64,000 nt of DNA from the NCBI GenBank assembly GCA_964020085.1, contig OZ026604.1, forward strand, positions 25,823,427 through 25,887,426. The letters run 5' to 3'. Positions 48,237-60,420 of this stretch are shown one piece after another. The stretch is from Micromussa lordhowensis. Its lineage: Eukaryota > Cnidaria > Anthozoa > Scleractinia > Lobophylliidae. The notes beneath the pieces were generated by a model. It was not told the DNA's origin. It searched no databases and saw only the letters and a program-made list of their open reading frames with translations. How positions within the stretch are numbered: position 1 is the first letter of the stretch; the number at the start of each line of letters is the position of its first letter. A program made the position numbers and the translations under genes.

Positions 48237-51200
48237 TTTTGCGCGCGTCGCAACTTTGCAAACTAATACCACCAAAGCACTCCCGGGGTCGGTCCGGGTC
48301 CAAATGCGAAGTATCGGAGCTGCGCGAAATCTCCCACTATGCTAATCAGCCCGCAGATCCCCAGGCGTGGCCGGCTGGCTGACTCGTTAGCCGAGCTTGA
48401 CGCGTGTCGCAACTTGGCAAACTAATGGCACCAAAGCACTCCTGGGGTGGGTCCGGGTCCACATGCAAAGTTTCGGAGCTGCGCGACATCTCGCACTATG
48501 CTAACCAGCCCGTTTGCTAATTAGCCGAACTTTGCGCGCGTCGCAACGTTGCAAACTAATACCACCAAAGCACTCCCGGGGTCGGTCCGGGTCCAAATGC
48601 GAAGTATCGGAGCTGCGCGAAATCTCCCACTATGCTAATCAGCCCGCAGATCCCCAGGCGTGGCCGGCTGGCTGACTCGTTAGCCGAGCTTGACGCGTGT
48701 CGCAACTTGGCAAACTAATGGCACCAAAGCACTCCTGGGGTGGGTCCGGGTCCACATGCAAAGTTTCAGAGCTGCGCGACATCTCGCACTATGCTAACCA
48801 GCCCGTTTGCTAATTAGCCGAACTTTGCGCGCGTCGCAACTTTGCAAACTAATACCACCAAAGCACTCCCGGCGTCGGTCCGGGTCCAAATGCGAAGTAT
48901 CGGAGCTGCGCGAAATCTCCCACTATGCTAATCAGCCCGCAGATCCCCAGGCGTGGCCGGCTGGCTGACTCGTTAGCCGAGCTTGACGCGTGTCGCAACT
49001 TGGCAAACTAATGGCACCAAAGCACTCCTGGGGTGGGTCCGGGTCCACATGCAAAGTTTCGGAGCTGCGCGAGATCTCGCACTATGCTAACCAGCCCGTT
49101 TGCTAATTAGCCGAACTTTGCGCGCGTCGCAACTTTGCAAACTAATACCACCAAAGCACTCCCGGGGTCGGTCCGGGTCCAAATGCGAAGTATCGGAGCT
49201 GCGCGAAATCTCCCACTATGCTAATCAGCCCGCAGATCCCCAGGCGTGGCCGGCTGGCTGACTCGTTAGCCGAGCTTGACGCGTGTCGCAACTTGGCAAA
49301 CTAATGGCACCAAAGCACTCCTGGGGTGGGTCCGGGTCCACATGCAAAGTTTCGGAGCTGCGCGACATCTCACACTATGCTAACCAGCCCGTTTGCTAAT
49401 TAGCCGAACTTTGCGCGCGTCGCAACTTTGCAAACTAATACCACCAAAGCACTCCCGGGGTCGGTCCGGGTCCAAATGCGAAGTATCGGAGCTGCGCGAA
49501 ATCTCCCACTATGCTAATCAGCCCGCAGATCCCCAGGCGTGGCCGGCTGGCTGACTCGTTAGCCGAGCTTGACGCGTGTCGCAACTTGGCAAACTAATGG
49601 CACCAAAGCACTCCTGGGGTGGGTCCGGGTCCACATGCAAAGTTTCGGAGCTGCGCGACATCTCGCACTATGCTAACCAGCCCGTTTGCTAATTAGCCGA
49701 ACTTTGCGCGCGTCGCAACTTTGCAAACTAATACCACCAAAGCACTCCCGGGGTCGGTCCGGGTCCAAATGCGAAGTATCGGAGCTGCGCGAAATCTCCC
49801 ACTATGCTAATCAGCCCGCAGATCCCCAGGCGTGGCCGGCTGGCTGACTCGTAAGCCGAGCTTGACGCGTGTTGCAACTTGGCAAACTAATGGCACCAAA
49901 GCACTCCTGGGGTGGGTCCGGGTCCACATGCAAAGTTTCGGAGCTGCGCGACATCTCGCACTATGCTAACCAGCCCGTTTGCTAATTAGCCGAACTTTGC
50001 GCGCGTCGCAACTTTGCAAACTAATACCACCAAAGCACTCCCGGGGTCGGTCCGGGTCCAAATGCGAAGTATCGGAGCTGCGCGAAATCTCCCACTATGC
50101 TAATCAGCCCGCAGATCCCCAGGCGTGGCCGGCTGGCTGACTCGTTAGCCGAGCTTGACGCGTGTCGCAACTTGGCAAACTAATGGCACCAAAGCACTCC
50201 TGGGGTGGGTCCGGGTCCACATGCAAAGTTTCGGAGCTGCGCGACATCTCGCACTATGCTAACCAGCCCGTTTGCTAATTAGCCGAACTTTGCGCGCGTC
50301 GCAACTTTGCAAACTAATACCACCAAAGCACTCCCGGGGTCGGTCCGGGTCCAAATGCGAAGTATCGGAGCTGCGCGAAATCTCCCACTATGCTAATCAG
50401 CCCGCAGATCCCCAGGCGTGGCCGGCTGGCTGACTCATTAGCCGAGCTTGACGCGTGTCGCAACTTGGCAAACTAATGGCACCAAAGCACTCCTGGGGTG
50501 GGTCCGGGTCCACATGCAAAGTTTCGGAGCTGCGCGACATCTCGCACTATGCTAACCAGCCCGTTTGCTAATTAGCCGAACTTTGCGCGCGTCGCAGCTT
50601 TGCAAACTAATACCACCAAAGCACTCCCGGGGTCGGTCCGGGTCCAAATGCGAAGTATCGGAGCTGCGCGAAATCTCCCACTATGCTAATCAGCCCGCAG
50701 ATCCCCAGGCGTGGCCGGCTGGCTGACTCGTTAGCCGAGCTTGACGCGTGTCGCAACTTGGCAAACTAATGGCACCAAAGCACTCCTGGGGTGGGTCCGG
50801 GTCCACATGCAAAGTTTCGGAGCTGCGCGACATCTCGCACTATGCTAACCAGCCCGTTTGCTAATTAGCCGAACTTTGCGCGCGTCGCAACTTTGCAAAC
50901 TAATACCACCAAAGCACTCCCGGGGTCGGTCCGGGTCCAAATGCAAAGTATCGGAGCTGCGCGAAATCTCCCACTATGCTAATCAGCCCGCAGATCCCCA
51001 GGCGTGGCCGGCTGGCTGACTCGTTAGCCGAGCTTGACGCGTGTCGCAACTTGGCAAACTAATGGCACCAAAGCACTCCTGGGGTGGGTCCGGGTCCACA
51101 TGCAAAGTTTCGGAGCTGCGCGACATCTCGCACTATGCTAACCAGCCCGTTTGCTAATTAGCCGAACTTTGCGCGCGTCGCAACTTTGCAAACTAATACC

Positions 51201-51735
51201 ACCAAAGCACTCCCGGGGTCGGTCCGGGTCCAAATGCGAAGTATCGGAGCTGCGCGAAATCTCCCACTATGCTAATCAGCCCGCAGATCCCCAGGCGTGG
51301 CCGGCTGGCTGACTCGTTAGCCGAGCTTGACGCGTGTCGCAACTTGGCAAACTAATGGCACCAAAGCACTCCTGGGGTGGGTCCGGGTCCACATGCAAAG
51401 TTTCGGAGCTGCGCGACATCTCGCACTATGCTAACCAGCCCGTTTGCTAATTAGCCGAACTTTGCGCGCGTCGCAACTTTGCAAACTAATACCACCAAAG
51501 CACTCCCGGGGTCGGTCCGGGTCCAAATGCGAAGTATCGGAGCTGCGCGAAATCTCCCACTATGCTAATCAGCCCGCAGATCCCCAGGCGTGGCCGGCTG
51601 GCTGACTCGTTAGCCGAGCTTGACGCGTGTCGCAACTTGGCAAACTAATGGCACCAAAGCACTCCTGGGGTGGGTCCGGGTCCACATGCAAAGTTTCGGA
51701 GCTGCGCGACATCTCGCACTATGCTAACCAGCCCA
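48237..51735. repeat. Stretch with one private change per unit on average
   Basis: Scattered single changes include 48237, 48548, 48768, 48873, 49073, 49372, 49853, 49873, 50437, 50597, 50945 and 51735. Most are unshared, and several are CpG transitions (48768, 49372, 49873, 50437, 50945, 51735). No duplicated block is visible. This contrasts with the clean core ending at 44092. Confidence 0.75.
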
Positions 51736-51756
51736 TTTGCTAATTAGCCGAACTTT

Positions 51757-54039
51757 ACGCGCGTCGCAACTTTGCAAACTAATACCACCAAAGCACTCCC
51801 GGGGTCGGTCCGGGTCCAAATGCGAAGTATCGGAGCTGCGCGAAATCTCCCACTATGCTTATCAGCCCGCAGATCCCCAGGCGTGGCCGGCTGGCTGACT
51901 CGTTAGCCGAGCTTGACGTGTGTCGCAACTTGGCAAACTAATGGCACCAAAGCACTCCTGGGGTGGGTCCGGGTCCACATGCAAAGTTTCGGAGCTGCGC
52001 GACATCTCGCACTATGCTAACCAGCCCGTTTGCTAATTAGCCGAACTTTGCGCGCGTCGCAACTTTGCAAACTAATACCACCAAAGCACTCCCGGGGTCG
52101 GTCCGGGTCCAAATGCGAAGTATCGGAGCTGCGCGAAATCTCCCACTATGCTAATCAGCCCGCAGATCCCCAGGCGTGGCCGGCTGGCTGACTCGTTAGC
52201 CGAGCTTGACGCATGTCGCAACTTGGCAAACTAATGGCACCAAAGCACTCCTGGGGTGGGTCCGGGTCCACATGCAAAGTCTCGGAGCTGCGCGACATCT
52301 CGCACTATGCTAACCAGCCCGTTTGCTAATTAGCCGAACTTTGCGCGCGTCGCAACTTTGCAAACTAATACCACCAAAGCACTCCCGGGGTCGGTCCGGG
52401 TCCAAATGCGAAGTATCGGAGCTGCGCGAAATCTCCCACTATGCTAATCAGCCCGCAGATCCCCAGGCGTGGCCGGCTGGCTGACTCGTTAGCCGAGCTT
52501 GACGCGTGTCGCAACTTGGCAAACTAATGGCACCAAAGCACTCCTGGGGTGGGTCCGGGTCCACATGCAAAGTTTCGGAGCTGCGCGACATCTCGCACTA
52601 TGCTAACCAGCCCGTTTGCTAATTAGCCGAACTTTGCGCGCGTCGCAACTTTGCAAACTAATACCACCAAAGCACTCCCGGGGTCGGTCCGGGTCCAAAT
52701 GCGAAGTATCGGAGCTGCGCGAAATCTCCCACTATGCTAATCAGCCCGCAGATCACCAGGCGTGGCCGGCTGGCTGACTCGTTAGCCGAGCTTGACGTGT
52801 GTTGCAACTTGGCAAACTAATGGCACCAAAGCACTCCTGGGGTGGGTCCGGGTCCACATGCAAAGTTTCGGAGCTGCGCGACATCTCGCACTATGCTAAC
52901 CAGCCCGTTTGCTAATTAGCCGAACTTTGCGCGCGTCGCAACTTTGCAAACTAATACCACCAAAGCACTCCCGGGGTCGGTCCGGGTCCAAATGCGAAGT
53001 ATCGGAGCTGCGCGAAATCTCCCACTATGCTAATCAGCCCGCAGATCCCCAGGCGTGGCCGGCTGGCTGACTCGTTAGCCGAGCTTGACGCGTGTCGCAA
53101 CTTGGCAAACTAATGGCACCAAAGCACTCCTGGGGTGGGTCCGGGTCCACATGCAAAGTTTCGGAGTTGCGCGACATCTCGCACTATGCTAACCAGCCCG
53201 TTTGCTAATTAGCCGAACTTTGCGCGCGTCGCAACTTTGCAAACTAATACCACCAAAGCACTCCCGGGGTCGGTCCGGGTCCAAATGCGAAGTATCGGAG
53301 CTGCGCGAAATCTCCCACTATGCTAATCAGCCCGCAGATCCCCAGGCGTGGCCGGCTGGCTGACTCGTTAGCCGAGCTTGACGCGTGTCGCAACTTGGCA
53401 AACTAATGGCACCAAAGCACTCCTGGGGTGGGTCCGGGTCCACATGCAAAGTTTCGGAGCTGCGCGACATCTCGCACTATGCTAACCAGCCCGTTTGCTA
53501 ATTAGCCGAACTTTACGCGCGTCGCAACTTTGCAAACTAATACCACCAAAGCACTCCCGGGGTCGGTCCGGGTCCAAATGCGAAGTATCGGAGCTGCGCG
53601 AAATCTCCCACTATGCTAATCAGCCCGCAGATCCCCAGGCGTGGCCGGCTGGCTGACTCGTTAGCCGAGCTTGACGTGTGTCGCAACTTGGCAAACTAAT
53701 GGCACCAAAGCACTCCTGGGGTGGATCCGGGTCCACATGCAAAGTTTCGGAGCTGCGCGACATCTCGCACTATGCTAACCAGCCCGTTTGCTAATTAGCC
53801 GAACTTTGCGCGCGTCGCAACTTTGCAAACTAATACCACCAAAGCACTCCCGGGGTCGGTCCGGGTCCAAATGCGAAGTATCGGAGCTGCGCGAAATCTC
53901 CCACTATGCTAATCAGCCCGCAGATCCCCAGGCGTGGCCGGCTGGCTGACTCGTTAGCCGAGCTTGACGCATGTCGCAACTTGGCAAACTAATGGCACCA
54001 AAGCACTCCTGGGGTGGGTCCGGGTCCACATGCAAAGTC
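51757..54039. repeat. Six-unit (1758-bp) duplication with four markers
   Basis: Four changes recur in the same order at exactly +1758 bp: CTTTACGCG (51757 and 53515), GACGTGTG (51919 and 53677), GACGCATG (52213 and 53971) and AAGTCTCGG (52281 and 54039). CATGCTTATC (51860) is private to the first copy and GTGGATCCGG (53725, a GGATCC site) to the second. CCCATTTGC at 51735 is not at the expected position in the second copy but recurs at 54372, nine units from the first. Confidence 0.9.
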
Positions 54040-54749
54040 TCGGAGCTGCGCGACATCTCGCACTATGCTAACCAGCCCGTTTGCTAATTAGCCGAACTTT
54101 GCACGCGTCGCAACTTTGCAAACTAATACCACCAAAGCACTCCCGGGGTCGGTCCGGGTCCAAATGCGAAGTATCGGAGCTGCGCGAAATCTCCCACTAT
54201 GCTAATCAGCCCGCAGATCCCCAGGCGTGGCCGGCTGGCTGACTCGTTAGCCGAGCTTGACGCGTGTCGCAACTTGGCAAACTAATGGCACCAAAGCACT
54301 CCTGGGGTGGGTCCGGGTCCACATGCAAAGTTTCGGAGCTGCGCGACATCTCGCACTATGCTAACCAGCCCATTTGCTAATTAGCCGAACTTTGCGCGCG
54401 TCGCAACTTTGCAAACTAATACCACCAAAGCACTCCCGGGGTCGGTCCGGGTCCAAATGCGAAGTATCGGAGCTGCGCGAAATCTCCCACTATGCTAATC
54501 AGCCCGCAGATCCCCAGGCGTGGCCGGCTGGCTGACTCGTTAGCCGAGCTTGACGCGTGTCGCAACTTGGCAAACTAATGGCACCAAAGCACTCCTGGGG
54601 TGGGTCCGGGTCCACATGCAAAGTTTCGGAGCTGCGCGACATCTCGCACTATGCTAACCAGCCCGTTTGCTAATTAGCCGAACTTTGCGCGCGTCGCAAC
54701 TTTGCAAACTAATACCACCAAAGCACTCCCGGGGTCGGTCCGGGTCCAA

Positions 54750-54760
54750 ATGCAAGTATC
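54750..54760. repeat. 1-bp deletion: ATGCAAGTATC for ATGCGAAGTATC
   Basis: One G is missing in half B at about 54754. It opens short frames at 54654-54870 and explains the one-base offset between the 47.8-kb and 62.5-kb marker pairs (50 x 293 minus 1). Confidence 0.88.
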
Positions 54761-57191
54761 GGAGCTGCGCGAAATCTCCCACTATGCTAATCAGCCCGCA
54801 GATCCCCAGGCGTGGCCGGCTGGCTGACTCGTTAGCCGAGCTTGACGCGTGTCGCAACTTGGCAAACTAATGGCACCAAAGCACTCCTGGGGTGGGTCCG
54901 GGTCCACATGCAAAGTTTCGGAGCTGCGCGACATCTCGCACTATGCTAACCAGCCCGTTTGCTAATTAGCCGAACTTTGCGCGCGTCGCAACTTTGCAAA
55001 CTAATACCACCAAAGCACTCCCGGGGTCGGTCCGGGTCCAAATGCGAAGTATCGGAGCTGCGCGAAATCTCCCACTATGCTAATCAGCCCGCAGATCCCC
55101 AGGCGTGGCCGGCTGGCTGACTCGTTAGCCGAGCTTGACGCGTGTCGCAACTTGGCAAACTAATGGCACCAAAGCACTCCTGGGGTGGGTCCGGGTCCAC
55201 ATGCAAAGTTTCGGAGCTGCGCGACATCTCGCACTATGCTAACCAGCCCGTTTGCTAATTAGCCGAACTTTGCGCGCGTCGCAACTTTGCAAACTAATAC
55301 CACCAAAGCACTCCCGGGGTCGGTCCGGGTCCAAATGCGAAGTATCGGAGCTGCGCGAAATCTCCCACTATGCTAATCAGCCCGCAGATCCCCAGGCGTG
55401 GCCGGCTGGCTGACTCGTTAGCCGAGCTTGACGCGTGTCGCAACTTGGCAAACTAATGGCACCAAAGCACTCCTGGGGTGGGTCCGGGTCCACATGCAAA
55501 GTTTCGGAGCTGCGCGACATCTCGCACTATGCTAACCAGCCCGTTTGCTAATTAGCCGAACTTTGCGCGCGTCGCAACTTTGCAAACTAATACCACCAAA
55601 GAACTCCCGGGGTCGGTCCGGGTCCAAATGCGAAGTATCGGAGCTGCGCGAAATCTCCCACTATGCTAATCAGCCCGCAGATCCCCAGGCGTGGCCGGCT
55701 GGCTGACTCGTTAGCCGAGCTTGACGCGTGTCGCAACTTGGCAAACTAATGGCACCAAAGCACTCCTGGGGTGGGTCCGGGTCCACATGCAAAGTTTCGG
55801 AGCTGCGCGACATCTCGCACTATGCTAACCAGCCCGTTTGCTAATTAGCCGAACTTTGCGCGCGTCGCAACTTTGCAAACTAATACCACCAAAGCACTCC
55901 CGGGGTCGGTCCGGGTCCAAATGCGAAGTATCGGAGCTGCGCGAAATCTCCCACTATGCTAATCAGCCCGCAGATCCCCAGGCGTGGCCGGCTGGCTGAC
56001 TCGTTAGCCGAGCTTGACGCGTGTCGCAACTTGGCAAACTAATGGCACCAAAGCACTCCTGGGGTGGGTCCGGGTCCACATGCAAAGTTTCGGAGCTGCG
56101 CGACATCTTGCACTATGCTAACCAGCCCGTTTGCTAATTAGCCGAACTTTGCGCGCGTCGCAACTTTGCAAACTAATACCACCAAAGCACTCCCGGGGTC
56201 GGTCCGGGTCCAAATGCGAAGTATCGGAGCTGCGCGAAATCTCCCACTATGCTAATCAGCCCGCAGATCCCCAGGCGTGGCCGGCTGGCTGACTCGTTAG
56301 CCGAGCTTGACGCGTGTCGCAACTTGGCAAACTAATGGCACCAAAGCACTCCTGGGGTGGGTCCGGGTCCACATGCAAAGTTTCGGAGCTGCGCGACATC
56401 TCGCACTATGCTAACCAGCCCGTTTGCTAATTAGCCGAACTTTGCGCGCGTCGCAACTTTGCAAACTAATACCACCAAAGCACTCCCGGGGTCGGTCCGG
56501 GTCCAAATGCGAAGTATCGGAGCTGCGCGAAATCTCCCACTATGCTAATCAGCCCGCAGATCCCCAGGCGTGGCCGGCTGGCTGACTCGTTAGCCGAGCT
56601 TGACGCGTGTCGCAACTTGGCAAACTAATGGCACCAAAGCACTCATGGGGTGGGTCCGGGTCCACATGCAAAGTTTCGGAGCTGCGCGACATCTCGCACT
56701 ATGCTAACCAGCCCGTTTGCTAATTAGCCGAACTTTGCGCGCGTCGCAACTTTGCAAACTAATACCACCAAAGCACTCCCGGGGTCGGTCCGGGTCCAAA
56801 TGCGAAGTATCGGAGCTGCGCGAAATCTCCCACTATGCTAATCAGCCCGCAGATCCCCAGGCGTGGCCGGCTGGCTGACTCGTTAGCCGAGCTTGACGCG
56901 TGTCGCAACTTGGCAAACTAATGGCACCAAAGCACTCCTGGGGTGGGTCCGGGTGCACATGCAAAGTTTCGGAGCTGCGCGACATCTCGCACTATGCTAA
57001 CCAGCCCGTTTGCTAATTAGCCGAACTTTGCGCGCGTCGCAACTTTGCAAACTAATACCACCAAAGCACTCCCGGGGTCGGTCCGGGTCCAAATGCGAAG
57101 TATCGGAGCTGCGCGAAATCTCCCACTATGCTAATCAGCCCGCAGATCCCCAGGCGTGGCCGGCTGGCTGACTCGTTAGCCGAGCTTGACG

Positions 57192-58953
57192 AGTGTCGCA
57201 ACTTGGCAAACTAATGGCACCAAAGCACTCCTGGGGTGGGTCCGGGTCCACATGCAAAGTTTCGGAGCTGCGCGACATCTCGCACTATGCTAACCAGCCC
57301 GTTTGCTAATTAGCCGAACTTTGCGCGCGTCGCAACTTTGCAAACTAATACCACCAAAGAACTCTCGGGGTCGGTCCGGGTCCAAATGCGAAGTATCGGA
57401 GCTGCGCGAAATCTCCCACTATGCTAATCAGCCCGCAGATCCCCAGGCGTGGCCGGCTGGCTGACTCGTTAGCCGAGCTTGACGCGTGTCGCAACTTGGC
57501 AAACTAATGGCACCAAAGCACTCCTGGGGTGGGTCCGGGTCCACATGCAAAGTTTCGGAGCTGCGCGACATCTCGCACTATGCTAACCAGCCCGTTTGCT
57601 AATTAGCCGAACTTTGCGCGCGTCGCAACTTTGCAAACTAATACCACCAAAGCACTCCCGGGGTCGGTCCGGGTCCAAATGCGAAGTATCGGAGCTGCGC
57701 GAAATCTCCCACTATGCTAATCAGCCCGCAGATCCCCAGGCGTGGCCGGCTGGCTGACTCGTTAGCCGAGCTTGACGCGTCTCGCAACTTGGCAAACTAA
57801 TGGCACCAAAGCACTCCTGGGGTGGGTCCGGGTCCACATGCAAAGTTTCGGAGCTGCGCGACATCTCGCACTATGCTAACCAGCCCGTTTGCTAATTAGC
57901 CGAACTTTGCGCGCGTCGCAACTTTGCAAACTAATACCACCAAAGCACTCCCGGGGTCGGTCCGGGTCCAAATGCGAAGTATCGGAGCTGCGCGAAATCT
58001 CCCACTATGCTAATCAGCCCGCAGATCCCCAGGCGTGGCCGGCTGGCTGACTCGTTAGCCGAGCTTGACGCGTGTCGCAACTTGGCAAACTAATGGCACC
58101 AAAGCACTCCTGGGGTGGGTCCGGGTCCACATGCAAAGTTTCGGAGCTGCGCGACATCTCGCACTATGCTAACCAGCCCGTTTGCTAATTAGCCGAACTT
58201 TGCGCGCGTCGCAACTTTGCAAACTAATACCACCAAAGCACTCCCGGGGTCGGTCCGGGTCCAAATGCGAAGTATCGGAGCTGCGCGAAATCTCCCACTA
58301 TGCTAATCAGCCCGCAGATCCCCAGGCGTGGCCGGCTGGCTGACTCGTTAGCCGAGCTTGACGAGTGTCGCAACTTGGCAAACTAATGGCACCAAAGCAC
58401 TCCTGGGGTGGGTCCGGGTCCACATGCAAAGTTTCGGAGCTGCGCGACATCTCGCACTATGCTAACCAGCCCGTTTGCTAATTAGCCGAACTTTGCGCGC
58501 GTCGCAACTTTGCAAACTAATACCACCAAAGAACTCTCGGGGTCGGTCCGGGTCCAAATGCGAAGTATCGGAGCTGCGCGAAATCTCCCACTATGCTAAT
58601 CAGCCCGCAGATCCCCAGGCGTGGCCGGCTGGCTGACTCGTTAGCCGAGCTTGACGCGTGTCGCAACTTGGCAAACTAATGGCACCAAAGCACTCCTGGG
58701 GTGGGTCCGGGTCCACATGCAAAGTTTCGGAGCTGCGCGACATCTCGCACTATGCTAACCAGCCCGTTTGCTAATTAGCCGAACTTTGCGCGCGTCGCAA
58801 CTTTGCAAACTAATACCACCAAAGCACTCCCGGGGTCGGTCCGGGTCCAAATGCGAAGTATCGGAGCTGCGCGAAATCTCCCACTATGCTAATCAGCCCG
58901 CAGATCCCCAGGCGTGGCCGGCTGGCTGACTCGTTAGCCGAGCTTGACGCGTC
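57192..58953. repeat. Four-unit (1172-bp) duplication with four markers
   Basis: GACGAGTG (57192), AAAGAACTCTCGG (57360 and 57365) and GCGTCTCGC (57781) recur at 58364, 58532, 58537 and 58953, all exactly 1172 bp later. The related AAAGAACTCC at 55602 has only the first of the two linked changes, so it may be the precursor state. No private change separates the two copies, which suggests a recent event. Confidence 0.9.
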
Positions 58954-60420
58954 TCGCAACTTGGCAAACTAATGGCACCAAAGCACTCCTGGGGTGGGTC
59001 CGGGTCCACATGCAAAGTTTCGGAGCTGCGCGACATCTCGCACTATGCTAACCAGCCCGTTTGCTAATTAGCCGAACTTTGCGCGCGTCGCAACTTTGCA
59101 AACTAATACCACCAAAGCACTCCCGGGGTCGGTCCGGGTCCAAATGCGAAGTATCGGAGCTGCGCGAAATCTCCCACTATGCTAATCAGCCCGCAGATCC
59201 CCAGGCGTGGCCGGCTGGCTGACTCGTTAGCCGAGCTTGACGCGTGTCGCAACTTGGCAAACTAATGGCACCAAAGCACTCCTGGGGTGGGTCCGGGTCC
59301 ACATGCAAAGTTTCGGAGCTGCGCGACATCTCGCACTATGCTAACCAGCCCGTTTGCTAATTAGCCGAACTTTGCGCGCGTCGCAACTTTGCAAACTAAT
59401 ACCACCAAAGCACTCCCGGGGTCGGTCCGGGTCCAAATGCGAAGTATCGGAGCTGCGCGAAATCTCCCACTATGCTAATCAGCCCGCAGATCCCCAGGCG
59501 TGGCCGGCTGGCTGACTCGTTAGCCGAGCTTGACGCGTGTTGCAACTTGGCAAACTAATGGCACCAAAGCACTCCTGGGGTGGGTCCGGGTCCACATGCA
59601 AAGTTTCGGAGCTGCGCGACATCTCGCACTATGCTAACCAGCCCGTTTGCTAATTAGCCGAACTTTGCGCGCGTCGCAACTTTGCAAACTAATACCACCA
59701 AAGCACTCCCGGGGTCGGTCCGGGTCCAAATGCGAAGTATCGGAGCTGCGCGAAATCTCCCACTATGCTAATCAGCCCGCAGATCCCCAGGCGTGGCCGG
59801 CTGGCTGACTCGTTAGCCGAGCTTGACGCGTCTCGCAACTTGGCAAACTAATGGCACCAAAGCACTCCTGGGGTGGGTCCGGGTCCACATGCAAAGTTTC
59901 GGAGCTGCGCGACATCTCGCACTATGCTAACCAGCCCGTTTGCTAATTAGCCGAACTTTGCGCGCGTCGCAACTTTGCAAACTAATACCACCAAAGCACT
60001 CCCGGGGTCGGTCCGGGTCCAAATGCGAAGTATCGGAGCTGCGCGAAATCTCCCACTATGCTAATCAGCCCGCAGATCCCCAGGCGTGGCCGGCTGGCTG
60101 ACTCGTTAGCCGAGCTTGACGCGTGTCGCAACTTGGCAAACTAATGGCACCAAAGCACTCCTGGGGTGGGTCCGGGTCCACATGCAAAGTTTCGGAGCTG
60201 CGCGACATCTCGCACTATGCTAACCAGCCCGTTTGCTAATTAGCCGAACTTTGCGCGCGTCGCAACTTTGCAAACTAATACCACCAAAGCACTCCCGGGG
60301 TCGGTCCGGGTCCAAATGCGAAGTATCGGAGCTGCGCGAAATCTCCCACTATGCTAATCAGCCCGCAGATCCCCAGGCGTGGCCGGCTGGCTGACTCGTT
60401 AGCCGAGCTTGACGCGTGTT
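58953..60420. repeat. Three-unit (879-bp) duplication nested on the previous one
   Basis: The pair GCGTCTCGC (58953) then GTGTTGCAAC (59541) recurs as 59832 then 60420, both shifted by 879 bp. GCGTCTCGC was itself copied from 57781 by the 4-unit event, so the 3-unit event came later. A further GTGTTGCAAC lies at 61006, two units after 60420. Confidence 0.83.

Noticed and set aside
54654..54870. Overlapping 67-codon frames on both strands
   Set aside because: Caused by the 1-bp deletion near 54754 in the repeat.
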